In this document: one piece after another, positions 1-7,884 of the stretch
How positions within the stretch are numbered: the first letter of the stretch is position 1
Layout of the letters: the number at the start of each line of letters is the position of its first letter
DNA from: Saprospiraceae bacterium
GTDB lineage: Bacteria > Bacteroidota > Bacteroidia > Chitinophagales > Saprospiraceae
Direction of reading: 5' to 3'
Assembly: GCA_016715105.1 (NCBI GenBank)
Contig: JADKBO010000047.1
Location: 1 to 11,305 of the forward strand
Length of the DNA: 11,305 bases
Notes under the pieces: model-generated
Told to the model about the DNA's origin: nothing
Database searches by the model: none
Seen by the model: only the letters and a program-made list of their open reading frames with translations
Program-made: the position numbers and the translations under genes

Positions 1-348
1 CATATTACTTTTCCAGATATCGTATATAGATTGCACTCTTTTTAGAGTCTGCCCTGCTTTTTCAAGTCCTTCAATGGTATTTTGAAAGCTTGCTGGTTCA
101 GAGTTGGTTGAAATTTGTTTAATTTCAGTTTGTTTTTCAGCCATTGCTGCTTCAAACGCTGGTTTAAAGTCTGCAACTTTTGCTTTGTTAAAGCTGGGAC
201 GCCGTTGTGAGGGCCTTCCCATTTTTGCAAAAGAGGGTTGGTCTGATTTCCACTAGATTTTTCAGTATTTTCTTTATTTTGAGAACAATTGTACAATAGC
301 ACTGTGGTTATTATCATCAAGGTCAATTTTGTAAAACTGAATTTTCAT
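1..348 (-). CDS. Dcp-like M3 family metallopeptidase, lipoprotein, N-terminal part, frameshifted
   Basis: The first 116 residues of a gene that runs off the left edge. In corrected frame, an N-terminal lipoprotein signal (residues 1-21, ending LLYNC, predicted lipidated Cys21) is followed by a short Gln/Asn/Ser-rich linker. Then comes the typical start of M3 peptidyl-dipeptidases, NPLLQKWEGP...GVPAF, and a helical stretch (KAKVADFKPAFEAAM, later FQNTIEGLEKAG). The family are zinc peptidases that remove dipeptides from oligopeptide C-termini; the HExxH site would lie beyond the window. Two indels break the reading: one extra A in the run at 342-345, just after the ATG at 346-348, and one missing base in the AAA run at 190-192. 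Uncorrected, only a 94-residue TTG-start frame is open. The lipid anchor suggests a membrane-bound, probably periplasmic enzyme. The family is fairly clear; Dcp versus a related oligopeptidase cannot be settled from this part. Confidence 0.75.
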
Positions 349-477
349 ATTTTCTTTAAATTTTTTAATTGTAAAGCTATACAAATTGTCAGTGCTTTCC
401 GAACATTTAAATTAGTAAAAACACAATTTGGTGAAATATGAAAATTAAGGCCGGAAAATTTTCTGCACAAATAATTT

Positions 478-1022
478 TTACCTAAGAAGGCTTGTTATTT
501 CATTGTCCAAAGGAGTTACCCCCGAAGAAAAACTACCAATCAATTTACCTTCAGGATTTACCAGAAATTTGTGAAAATTCCATTTAACACTATGGATGGT
601 CTCTCCTTTAAGATCTTGTGTTGTAAGCCAATTGTATATTGGAGTTTGATCACTTCCTTTAACATCTATCTTTTAGAAAGTGGAAAAGTTACGCCATAAT
701 TTTTTTGACAAAAAGAAAGTATTTCAGTTTCAGAACCTGGTTCCTGCCAGCCAAACTGATTGCATGGAAAGCCAATAATGGTAAGTTTGTCTTTATATTG
801 ATCTGCCAATTGTTGCAATTGAGCATACTGTTTGGTATATCCGCATTTGGAAGCCACATTGACACAAAGCACATACTTTCCCTTGAAAGTATCAAGTTTT
901 AAATCTTTACCATTAATGTCAGTGATAATGAAGTCAAAAAAATTCATATCCGAAGTATTTTGAGCTGAAGTTGCTGATGAAAAGTTGAAGTATGCAAGTA
1001 CAGATAAAATAAAGTTTTTCAT
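478..1022 (-). CDS. Glutathione peroxidase (thioredoxin-dependent Cys type), exported, one frameshift
   Basis: Reduces hydrogen peroxide and organic hydroperoxides. The corrected protein has 181 residues from the ATG at 1020-1022; a TTG three codons upstream is less likely as start. Residues 1-20 look like a signal peptide with possible cleavage at TSA/QN, so it probably acts in the periplasm. The peroxidatic residue is Cys60 (NVASKCGYT), encoded by TGC, so it is not a selenoprotein. Gln93 in FPCNQFGWQEPG and Trp148-Asn149 in VKWNFHKFL complete the catalytic tetrad. Cys105 in SFCQKNYGVTFP matches the resolving cysteine of yeast Gpx3-type enzymes, which points to thioredoxin rather than glutathione as reductant (family knowledge). 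One A is missing from the run at 671-674, which creates a premature stop after PLSKR. The restored frame runs KIDVKGSDQTPIYNWL to LLR-stop. It lies 56 bases downstream of lon on the same strand and may be co-transcribed with it. Confidence 0.9.
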
Positions 1023-1078
1023 GCTAATCAATTTCTTTCACAAACAACAATAGGTCACAAAGGTTTAACAAGTCCATT

Positions 1079-3489
1079 TTATTTTGTTAAAGCTAAATCA
1101 ATGACCTGTTGCATGGTGGTAACATAATTAAACGTTAGACCTTCTATATATTCTGGATTTATATCTTCAATATGACGTCTGTTTTCTTCACATAATATTA
1201 GTTCTTTAATACCTGCACGCTTTGCTGCCAATATTTTTCTTTAATACCTCCAACTGGTAAAACTTTACCTCGAAGGGGTGATTTCGCCGGTCATTGCAAG
1301 ATATTGTTTGACTGGTTTTTTGGTGTACGATGAAGCCAAAGCAGTAAGCATGGTAATGCCTGCCGACGGTCCATCTTTTGGAATGGCTCCTTCGGGTACG
1401 TGTACATGTATGTCTGTTTTATCAAAAACTGTAGGATCAATGCCCAAATCTTCATAATGAGCTTTAATAAATGAAAGCGCAGTAACGGCACTTTCTTTCA
1501 TGACCTCTCCAAGATTACCTGTTAATGTCAGTGTACCTTTTCCGGGATGAGTGCTTGATTCTACGAATAGAATATCGCCTCCTGTGCTAGTCCATGCAAG
1601 CCCAACAGTTACTCCGGGAACGTGAACGCCCTGGTAAACGTCTTTATCAAATACAATCGGACCAAGGTATTTTCTGACATCTTCTTTGGTTACATCTATG
1701 TTATATAATTCATTCATGGCTACGTTTTTAGCTACTCCACGCATTATACCGCCAATTACCCTTGTTAAGCTTCTTACACCAGATTCACGCGTATAATTTT
1801 GTATCAATTGTTCTAAAATCTTTTTGAAAGGGATATTTGATCTGCCTTCAAGCCATGTTCCTTCCTTTGTTCAGGAATCAAATGTTTTTTTGCAATTTCA
1901 ATTTTTTCCTGTATTGAGTACCCGTTAATCTCTATGATCTCCATTCTGTCTAACAATGCAGGCTGAATACCTTGTAGGGTGTTTGCTGTAGCAATGAACA
2001 AAATTTTTGAGAGGTCAAATTCAACTTCAAGGTAATTGTCATGAAATGTGCTATTTTGTTCAGGGTCCAGTACTTCCAGCAAGGCAGATGATGGGTCACC
2101 TCTAAAGTCTTTTCCGACTTTATCCAATTCATCTAGTATAAATACTGGATTTGCTGACTTTACTTTTTTGAGGGATTGTATTATGCGTCCGGGCATAGCA
2201 CCAATGTAAGTCTTTCTATGTCCTCTAATTTCTGCTTCATCGTGTAATCCACCAAGAGACATTCTAATAAATTTCCGTTTCAATGCTCGTGCAATCGATT
2301 TACCAAGTGAAGTTTTACCTACACCCGGAGGCCCAACCAAACAAAGAATAGGGGCTTTCATATCACCTTTTAGTTTGAGTACCGCCAAATGTTCAAGTAT
2401 TCTTTCTTTTACCTTTTCAAGCCCGTAATGATCCTGATCCAAAACTTTCTTAACCCTTTGCAAGTCAAAATTGTCCTTAGTAAATTCACCCCACGGTAAA
2501 TCGAGCATTAATTCGAGGTAATTGATACCCACGCCGAAATCGGGCACCATTGGGTTGGTGCGTTTTAATTTATTTATTTCATTTTTAAAGACTTGTTCTA
2601 CTTCTTTTGTCCATTTTTTCTTCTTTGACTTTTCTATTAGTCTTTGAATATCTTCTTCCTGTGGGTTTTGACCCAATTCATCCTGAATGGTCTTCAATTG
2701 TTGGGAGAGGTAGTAATCTCGTTGATGTTTTTCGATATCTCCCCTTACTTTTGTCTCAATTTGATCTTTAAGTTCTAAAAGTTGCAATTCTGCATCAATT
2801 TGCTCGAGCACCTTTTTTGCTTTTTCAACAAGATCGTTCAATTCAAGAATATCTTGTTTGATGCTGATTTTCATACCCAGATTTGAGGACAAAAAATTCA
2901 GTAAAAAAGTATCATTGGTAATATTCTTTAGAACAACTTTTGCTTCAGGTGGCATAAGAGGGGATAGCTGGATGATTTCGGAGGCAATTTCTCTTACAGA
3001 CTTTATCACTGCCTTAAACTCCATTTTGTTTTTAATGGCTTTGTAGTCAAGATATTTTACCGTTGCTTCCAAATGTGGATCTTCAGAAACTACTGAATCA
3101 ATAGCAAATCTCTTTTTACCTTGGAGAATAGCTGTGGTGGTGCCATCAGGCATGCGCAATATCTTTACAATTTTGGCCAAGGTGCCGATCTTATACAAAT
3201 CATCAAACCCAGGCTCTTCATCTTTCACATCCTTTTGGGTTAAAACGCCCAAAAACTTTTTTGAATCATGGGCCTTATTAAGTGCTTTTATTGATTTTTC
3301 TCTGCTTATTGTAATTGGCACCAATAAACCGGGAAATAAAACCGTATTTTTTAGGGCAAGAATAGGTATGGTTGTTGGCAATGGCTCCAGAGATTCGCTC
3401 TCTTCGCCCTCATCAAGTGAAACCAATGGCATAAACTCTGAATCTTCTTCAGTGCTCTGATTGCTCAATATTGTATCAAATAAATTCAT
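1079..3489 (-). CDS. lon: Lon ATP-dependent protease, three frameshifts
   Basis: Cytoplasmic ATP-driven serine protease that degrades misfolded and regulatory proteins. The corrected protein is 803 residues, normal for Lon. Order: LonN substrate-binding domain (about 40-240, starting PILALKNTVLFPG), coiled linker (about 240-320), AAA+ module with Walker A GPPGVGKT at 386-393 and Walker B VFILDE at 449-454, then the protease domain with Ser709 in KDGPSAG and Lys752 in GGIKEK, the catalytic dyad. An acidic N-terminal tail of about 35 residues precedes LonN. The ATG at 3487-3489 is well placed and the N-terminus is complete. Three indels break it: a missing A in the run at 1821-1825 (false stop after SLSKRF), an extra base in the four-base run at 1275-1278 (ITPSR-stop instead of ITLRGKVLPVGG), and a missing A in the run at 1234-1238. 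Uncorrected, Ser709 and Lys752 lie in different frames. Located 108 bases downstream of parE. Confidence 0.95.
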
Positions 3490-3502
3490 ATATTTTGATT
3501 TG

Positions 3503-3515
3503 TGACAGTGTGTCA
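3503..3515. repeat. Short inverted repeat in the lon leader
   Basis: TGACA-GTG-TGTCA, 5-bp arms around a 3-bp centre, 14 bases upstream of the lon ATG. It could be an operator half-site pair, or chance given its small size. No recognised heat-shock element such as CIRCE is present. Confidence 0.3.
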
Positions 3516-3597
3516 GCGAAATAATAATTAAAGACAGAATATTAGATGGACAAGTAACATGCCACCTTAATGATTGATCAGACTATAAGACAAAACG

Positions 3598-5497
3598 TCA
3601 TGCAACTTCTTCTTTTGCCTCTTCAAGTTCTGCTATCTCTGATGGATTTGCATCGGTGATATCTTTTTCAATTCGGAGATTTTCAATGATGAATTCTTGT
3701 CTGTCCGGTGAATTTTTGCCCATATAATAATCAAGAATTTGTTCAACATTTGTTCCGTCATTCAAAATAACAGGTTCTAGTCTAATGTTCTCGCCAATAA
3801 AATCAGCAAATTCGTTAGGAGAAATTTCACCAAGGCCTTTAAAACGGGTAATTTCCGGTTTGCCTCTTAATTTTTCAACAGCCTGACGTTTTTCTGTCTC
3901 AGAATAGCAATAAAATGTTTGACTTTTATCTCTGACCCTAAACAAAGGGGTGTCAAGAATAAATAAATGTCCTCCTCTTACAAGATCTGGAAAAAATTGA
4001 AGGAAAAAAGTCAATAATAACAGTCGTATGTGCATTCCATCTACGTCTGCATCTGTTGCAATTACTACCTGATTGTACCTTAGATCATCAATTGAATCTT
4101 CGATATTGAGTGCATGCTGCAATAAGTTAAGTTCTTCATTTTCGTAAACCACCTTTTTTGTCATACCAAAACAGTTTAGCGGCTTACCTCTCAGACTAAA
4201 TACTGCCTGTGAATTGACATGCCTGGCTTTGGTTATTGATCCACTTGCAGAGTCACCTTCCGTAATGAATACAGTAGTTGCCTTTCTGATGTCTTCATCT
4301 ACTTTCGCCTCATTTAGATGGTAACGACAATCTCGGAGTTTCTTATTGTGAAGATTGGCTTTTTGGCTCTTTGATTGGCCAATTTTTGTATACCCGCAAT
4401 CTCTTTTCTTTCACGTTCTGATTGGAGTATCCTTTGAGAAGTTCTTGGCTAACTTCCGGGTTTTTGTGCAGAAAATTATCCAATTGTTTTGACAAAAAGT
4501 CTCCTATAAAATTTCTTACAGATGGCCCGTCAGGTGCCATATTTTGTGAACCGAGTTTGGTTTTGGTTTGTGATTCAAAAACAGGCTCTTCTACCCTAAT
4601 ACTGATGCCGCAATGATGGACGCCCGAATGTCTTTGGAGTCATAATCCTTTTTATAAAAATCTCGAATGGTCTTAACAAAAGCCTCTCTAAAGGCTACAA
4701 GATGTGTCCCCCCTTGGGTTGTATTTTGCCCGTTGACAAATGAATAATATTGCTCGCCATATTGAACACCATGTGTAAAGGCAATTTCAAAATCTTCAGC
4801 TTTTAGATGTACGATGGGGTATCTGATCTCTTCTTGTTCTGTTTTTCTTGTCAATAGGTCTAGTAACCCGTTTTTTGATTGGTAGACAGAACCATTGTAG
4901 CTTATTTTGAGTCCTGAATTTAAATATGCATAGTTCCAAAGTTGTTGTTCAATGAATTCATTTCTGAATCTGAAATTTTTAAAAATCTCATGATCAGCTC
5001 TGAATACTGTGAGTGTTCCGTTTGGCTCATCGGTTTTTTTGGATTGAGGCATCTTCTATTATTTCTCCTTTGTTGAAGACAGCTTTTTTAGTTTGACCGT
5101 CTCTGAATGATTGTACCATAAAATATTCAGACAGTGCGTTCACTGCTTTGGTCCCAACCCCATTTAAGCCTACTGATTTTTTAAATGCCTTGGAGTCGTA
5201 TTTCCCCCCTGTGTTGATCTGGGATACACATTCAACCACTTTCCCCAAAGGTATTCCTCTTCCGAAATCACGAATTGACATAGCACCGTCTGTCAACGAA
5301 ATTTTGATATCTTTTCCATTTCCCATAACAAACTCATCAATTGAGTTGTCCAGGATTTCTTTCATTAATACATAAATACCGTCATCAGGAGAAGCACCAT
5401 CTCCAAGTTTACCGATATACATTCCAGGTCTGAGCCTGATGTGCTCTTTCCAGTCCAGTGATCGGATATTATCTTCATTGTATTGAATTCCTTGCAT
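3598..5497 (-). CDS. parE: DNA topoisomerase IV subunit B (ParE), four frameshifts
   Basis: ATPase subunit of the type IIA topoisomerase that decatenates daughter chromosomes; its partner is ParC. The corrected protein is 633 residues, close to the usual ParE length. The GHKL ATPase domain carries Glu47 and Asn51 (KEILDNSIDE), DFGRGIP at 77-83 and the GLNGVGTKAVNALS loop at 110-123. The transducer follows (NTTQGGTHLVAF). The TOPRIM metal site shows EGDSASG at 414-420 and DADVDG at 483-488, then RFKGLGE. The wording of the ATPase region is that of Bacteroidota ParE rather than GyrB, and the length lacks the GyrB-type insertion. Break points: extra A in the A7 run at 5034-5040, missing base at about 4606, missing A at 4433-4435, missing A at 4360-4364. 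The start is the ATG at 5495-5497, with a -7 box 30 bases upstream. parC is not adjacent in this window; lon follows instead. Confidence 0.92.
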
Positions 5498-5526
5498 ATG
5501 GGTTTTGATAAAATTGTTAACAACTA

Positions 5527-5534
5527 CAAAGTTA
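5527..5534 (-). promoter_or_regulatory. Bacteroidota -7 promoter box of parE
   Basis: Minus-strand TAACTTTG matches the Bacteroidota consensus TAnnTTTG exactly. It ends 29 bases before the parE ATG, implying a leader of roughly 20-25 nt. No clear TTTG box is found 19-21 bases upstream, so the -33 element is weak or absent. Confidence 0.5.
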
Positions 5535-5560
5535 TAAAATTATGAGGATTAAACGTTTAT

Positions 5561-5579
5561 TTAAAACAAATTGTTTTAA
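5561..5579. repeat. Perfect 19-nt palindrome between the propeller gene and parE
   Basis: TTAAAACAA-A-TTGTTTTAA: 9-bp arms around one central base, with no mismatch. It lies 27 bases upstream of the parE -7 box and overlaps the frame-corrected stop codon of the upstream propeller gene. The single-base centre and lack of G/C suit an operator better than a strong intrinsic terminator, but AT-rich sequence forms such palindromes easily. Confidence 0.4.
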
Positions 5580-6533
5580 TCAGAGAGAATTTGGTGTATT
5601 TTTCCGGAAGAGTCTGTTAACCATATTGAGTGATTGGTCAAACTATATTCCGGTTAAATGCTCCTCGGTAAACCGCTCATATTTTTGCCAGGTGTTTCCG
5701 CCATCCGTAGTTTTCATTAAGAGCCCGAATTGCCCGCAGACATAGCCCACATCAGCATTCCTAAATGCCATACTCAGAAATGTATCTTCTCCAAAGAGAA
5801 GATTGCCGGAAGATTTTAATTTTTTCCAGGATATACCTCCATCTATGGTCTTAAAAATAGTGCCTGAAAATCCGATGATGAACCCAGTCTGAGTTTCTGG
5901 AAATTGGACATCTAGAAAATAATCGCCGTTAAGTGTATTTCGTGTCCAGCTTCGACCATTGTTTGTTGAATTAAAAACTGCAGCATAACCTACTGCCACG
6001 AGCGAATTGCTATCAGAATAGGCAATTTGTTGAATTTCGTTCTGCATTTCAAAAATGGTATCCACGGAGTAGTCTGAATTTAAATGGATAATCTTACCAG
6101 CTTTAAAAGAAGAGCCGGAACTTAAAAACGCTCCACCATTTTTATCAAATAATGTACCTGTAAGTTCATGCCAGATAGGCAAACGGTAAAAGCTCCATGG
6201 CTCATTTTCCTTTTTAATAAAGAAATTACCAGAAAAACCAACGGCATTTAATTCATTGGAATGGTTTGAAGATATGGCCCAAAGTGCATGATCAAAAAGA
6301 GTATCCATTTTCCAGGCTAAACCCCCGTTTTTGGTACTTAATATAATACCTTTGTTATAGGCTTTTCCTCCAACTGCATATCCTACAGAATCATTTATAA
6401 ACAAAATGTCTTCAAGAGGCATTTTTATTTCAGGATCGATTGTTTTGTGTAAAGCTTGAATATTATCGGGTGCGCAGTGCAAAAATATCAGGGACAAAAG
6501 TCCAAAGCTTATGAATGTTCTTAACTGAGACAT
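5576..6533 (-). CDS. YCF48/BNR-repeat beta-propeller lipoprotein, probable frameshift near the end
   Basis: A 296-residue open frame that stops at 5643. It begins with a lipoprotein-like signal (residues 1-20, LIFLHC, Cys20 the likely lipidated residue; the box is not canonical). The rest is built of propeller repeats, each a Gly-rich strand such as GYAVGG, ELNAVGFSG, TGFIIGFSG or VGYVCGQFG followed by an Asp-box: 66-74 STKNGGLAW, 189-196 STNNGRSW, 229-236 TIDGGISW, 275-282 TTDGGNTW. Relatives include the photosystem II assembly factor YCF48 and many Bacteroidota surface proteins of unknown role. The open frame ends abruptly after HLTGI. Removing one A from the pair at 5648-5649 continues it as GYSLTNHSIWLTDSSGKIHQIL and stops at 5576-5578, giving 318 residues and a plausible last strand. 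I prefer this longer form but it is less certain than the other frameshifts. It starts 24 bases after the upstream secreted-protein gene. Confidence 0.75.
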
Positions 6534-6557
6534 TATGTTGTTAAAGGAGAGTTAAAA

Positions 6558-7064
6558 CTAGTTACTGATGTTTTCAGGAAGGATTGGAAATGAAACATGT
6601 CCATAATGAGCAAATCCAGATTTATTGTTTTTAGCAATTTTATGTTGACTCATGAAAGACGCAAGAAATGTTTTCATATCCTTTTCAGAAATATTCCTAC
6701 AGTTGGGCTTTAGATAATAAGCCATATAGTCAATTGAGCCATCCTTTGCAAAAAATGTATTCAGCCAAAATTTTGCTCCGTTTAGTTCAAAATGGGTTTT
6801 TTCTGCAAAAATCTGCATATCCTGCAAAAGAGCCATCCAAAGCCTAAATGCTTGATTTACATCGTCTCCACAAGCAGATAAAACCGAATTTGGATATTTT
6901 AGGGTCATTAGGTCATATTCAGTTTCATAATCACCGATAACAAAAACTTTTGGCAATTGAACTGTGTCAGGTATTGAAGTACAGGTTGAAATATTCTTAG
7001 GTGTATTCTCAGCATTCATCTGAATACAAGCAAGAAAAGTTAAAAATAAAAGTGCGTATTTCAT
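6558..7064 (-). CDS. Secreted protein of unknown function, 168 aa
   Basis: An intact frame from the ATG at 7062-7064. Residues 1-18 form a signal peptide (MKYALLFLTFLACIQMNA) with likely cleavage at A18/E19; Cys13 could make it a lipoprotein, but the preceding residues fit the lipobox poorly. The mature part has a compact alpha/beta look: a strand (PKVFVIGDYETEY), a helical stretch (DVNQAFRLWMALLQDMQIFAE), two strands (AKFWLNTFFAKDGSIDYMAYYLKP), a helix (SEKDMKTFLASFMSQHKI) and a final AHYGHVSFP strand. I recall this pattern only as uncharacterised Bacteroidota proteins and assign no function. It has a good -7 box 80 bases upstream and is probably co-transcribed with the propeller lipoprotein 24 bases downstream, so the two may work together in the cell envelope. 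It is one of the few genes here with no detectable indel. Confidence 0.8.
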   Translation of the reverse strand: MKYALLFLTFLACIQMNAENTPKNISTCTSIPDTVQLPKVFVIGDYETEYDLMTLKYPNSVLSACGDDVNQAFRLWMALLQDMQIFAEKTHFELNGAKFWLNTFFAKDGSIDYMAYYLKPNCRNISEKDMKTFLASFMSQHKIAKNNKSGFAHYGHVSFPILPENISN

Positions 7065-7143
7065 ATTGTGAGATTTGTTGGGATTAAAATTAAACTACTA
7101 CTATACTTTACGTAAAATTGAAGATTAAATTATTTAGGATGCA

Positions 7144-7151
7144 CAAATCTA
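7144..7151 (-). promoter_or_regulatory. Bacteroidota -7 promoter box for the secreted protein and propeller genes
   Basis: Minus-strand TAGATTTG is an exact fit to TAnnTTTG and sits 80 bases upstream of the ATG at 7064. No clear -33 TTTG box is seen at the expected distance. The leader would be about 75 nt. Confidence 0.45.
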
Positions 7152-7164
7152 ATAGAAAATACAT

Positions 7165-7172
7165 CATTTTTG
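7165..7172 (+). promoter_or_regulatory. Possible -7 box of the CvpA-family gene
   Basis: CATTTTTG has one mismatch to TAnnTTTG and lies 26 bases before the ATG at 7198. No -33 element is recognisable. The call is weak and depends partly on its mirror position relative to the minus-strand box. Confidence 0.25.
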
Positions 7173-7197
7173 TGCTGTAAATTAAAAAATACCCTTA

Positions 7198-7728
7198 ATG
7201 GTAATTGATATTTTTTGCAGTTTGTCTGATTTATGGTTTTTATCTTGGTTTTAAGAATGAGCCAATGAATAAACTTTTTAAACTTCTTCCTTATTTATTG
7301 GGTTTGTTGACAGGAATATACATTGGGCCATTTTTTTATGATAAACTGGCAGAAATGGTTGGTAGTGATGGTGTAGGTTTATTTCTCATAACCTTTTTGA
7401 TTTGTTTTTTTTTAGGTTGGTCTTTTAGCAAATATCTTGCTGAAATGTTTACCATTGGTGCCAAGAAAATGAACATTAAAAAGCCTGAAAAAGTACTCAA
7501 TGGTATCACTCTTGCATTCTTTTTTATTATTATTTTTAGTGGACTCATCTCCTTTCTGAATAAAGCATCTGTTATTTCTGTTAAAGAAAAGAGTCATCCC
7601 TAAGCTTAGCAACTGTTGAATCTTTGCCGGTAAAAGTGAAAGAAAGTGTTGCTAGGTTAAAACCGGGCTTTAAAAAGTTTTTTGACAAATCGAATGAAGT
7701 AATTGAGAAAAAAGAACCCATTAATTAA
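7198..7728 (+). CDS. CvpA-family inner-membrane protein, two frameshifts
   Basis: Reads as a CvpA-like protein of about 177 residues from the ATG at 7198-7200. It begins MVIDI and continues with four hydrophobic segments: FAVCLIYGFYLGF, LLPYLLGLLTGIYIG, GLFLITFLICFFLGW and ITLAFFFIIIFSGLI. The opening D-x9-G-x3-G spacing matches CvpA proteins, which are needed for colicin V production in E. coli and whose wider role is unclear. A charged cytoplasmic tail follows (SLPVKVKESVARLKPGFKKFF...KKEPIN). Two breaks: the T6 run at 7211-7216 (two T missing, or one extra) separates the ATG from the main frame, and the A4 run at 7587-7590 lacks one A, which gives a false stop after KEKSHP. Uncorrected, a 132-residue frame starting from TTG at 7205 remains. 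uvrA follows after 156 bases. Confidence 0.7.
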
Positions 7729-7884
7729 GCTTTAAACAATGTCACATAACCGAATGTTTACCAATCCGAAATCAAAACTGTAATTCTTTTTTGAAAAGGA
7801 AAGTGCTGCTTCATCAGCAAACTAAGCAATGAAAAGTCTAGGCTTATACTATTAAAATATGCACAAACATCAACTGCTAATAAC
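7729..7884. other. Intergenic region between the CvpA-family gene and uvrA
   Basis: 156 AT-rich bases. No open frame of note and no -7 box matching TAnnTTTG was found. A small stem, TGCTG-CTTCAT-CAGCA, lies at 7804-7819; it lacks a following T-run and is too weak to call a terminator. The uvrA promoter could not be placed. Confidence 0.5.

Larger units (their letters stand above)
7141..7175. repeat. Inverted repeat over the divergent promoters
   Basis: GCACAAA (7141-7147) and TTTGTGC (7169-7175) form 7-bp arms 21 bases apart, between two divergent genes. Each arm supplies the TTTG end of a Bacteroidota -7 box reading outward: TAGATTTG on the minus strand and CATTTTTG on the plus strand. The symmetry may simply reflect two similar promoter boxes, or may mark a shared regulator site. 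Confidence 0.4.

Noticed and set aside
1000..1031. A selenocysteine-type glutathione peroxidase
   Set aside because: The catalytic codon is TGC (Cys60), and no in-frame TGA or SECIS-like hairpin is seen at that site.
3134..3460. A 108-codon plus-strand open frame opposite lon
   Set aside because: It lies fully antisense to the conserved LonN domain and its translation has no recognisable motifs.
1079..3489. Programmed ribosomal frameshifting in lon, parE or uvrA
   Set aside because: There are three to five breaks per gene, in both directions, in simple runs and without a consistent slippery heptamer, stop-codon context or downstream structure. Programmed sites would be few and conserved.
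7804..7819. Hairpin TGCTG-CTTCAT-CAGCA as a terminator of the CvpA-family gene
   Set aside because: The stem has only five pairs and there is no T-run after it.
464..7867. Recurring TGCACAAA-like octamer at 464-471, 7140-7147, 7860-7867 and, reversed, 4463-4470
   Set aside because: Too few and unevenly placed, with one copy inside parE coding sequence. In AT-rich DNA this could be chance, apart from the symmetric pair at 7141-7175, which is reported separately.
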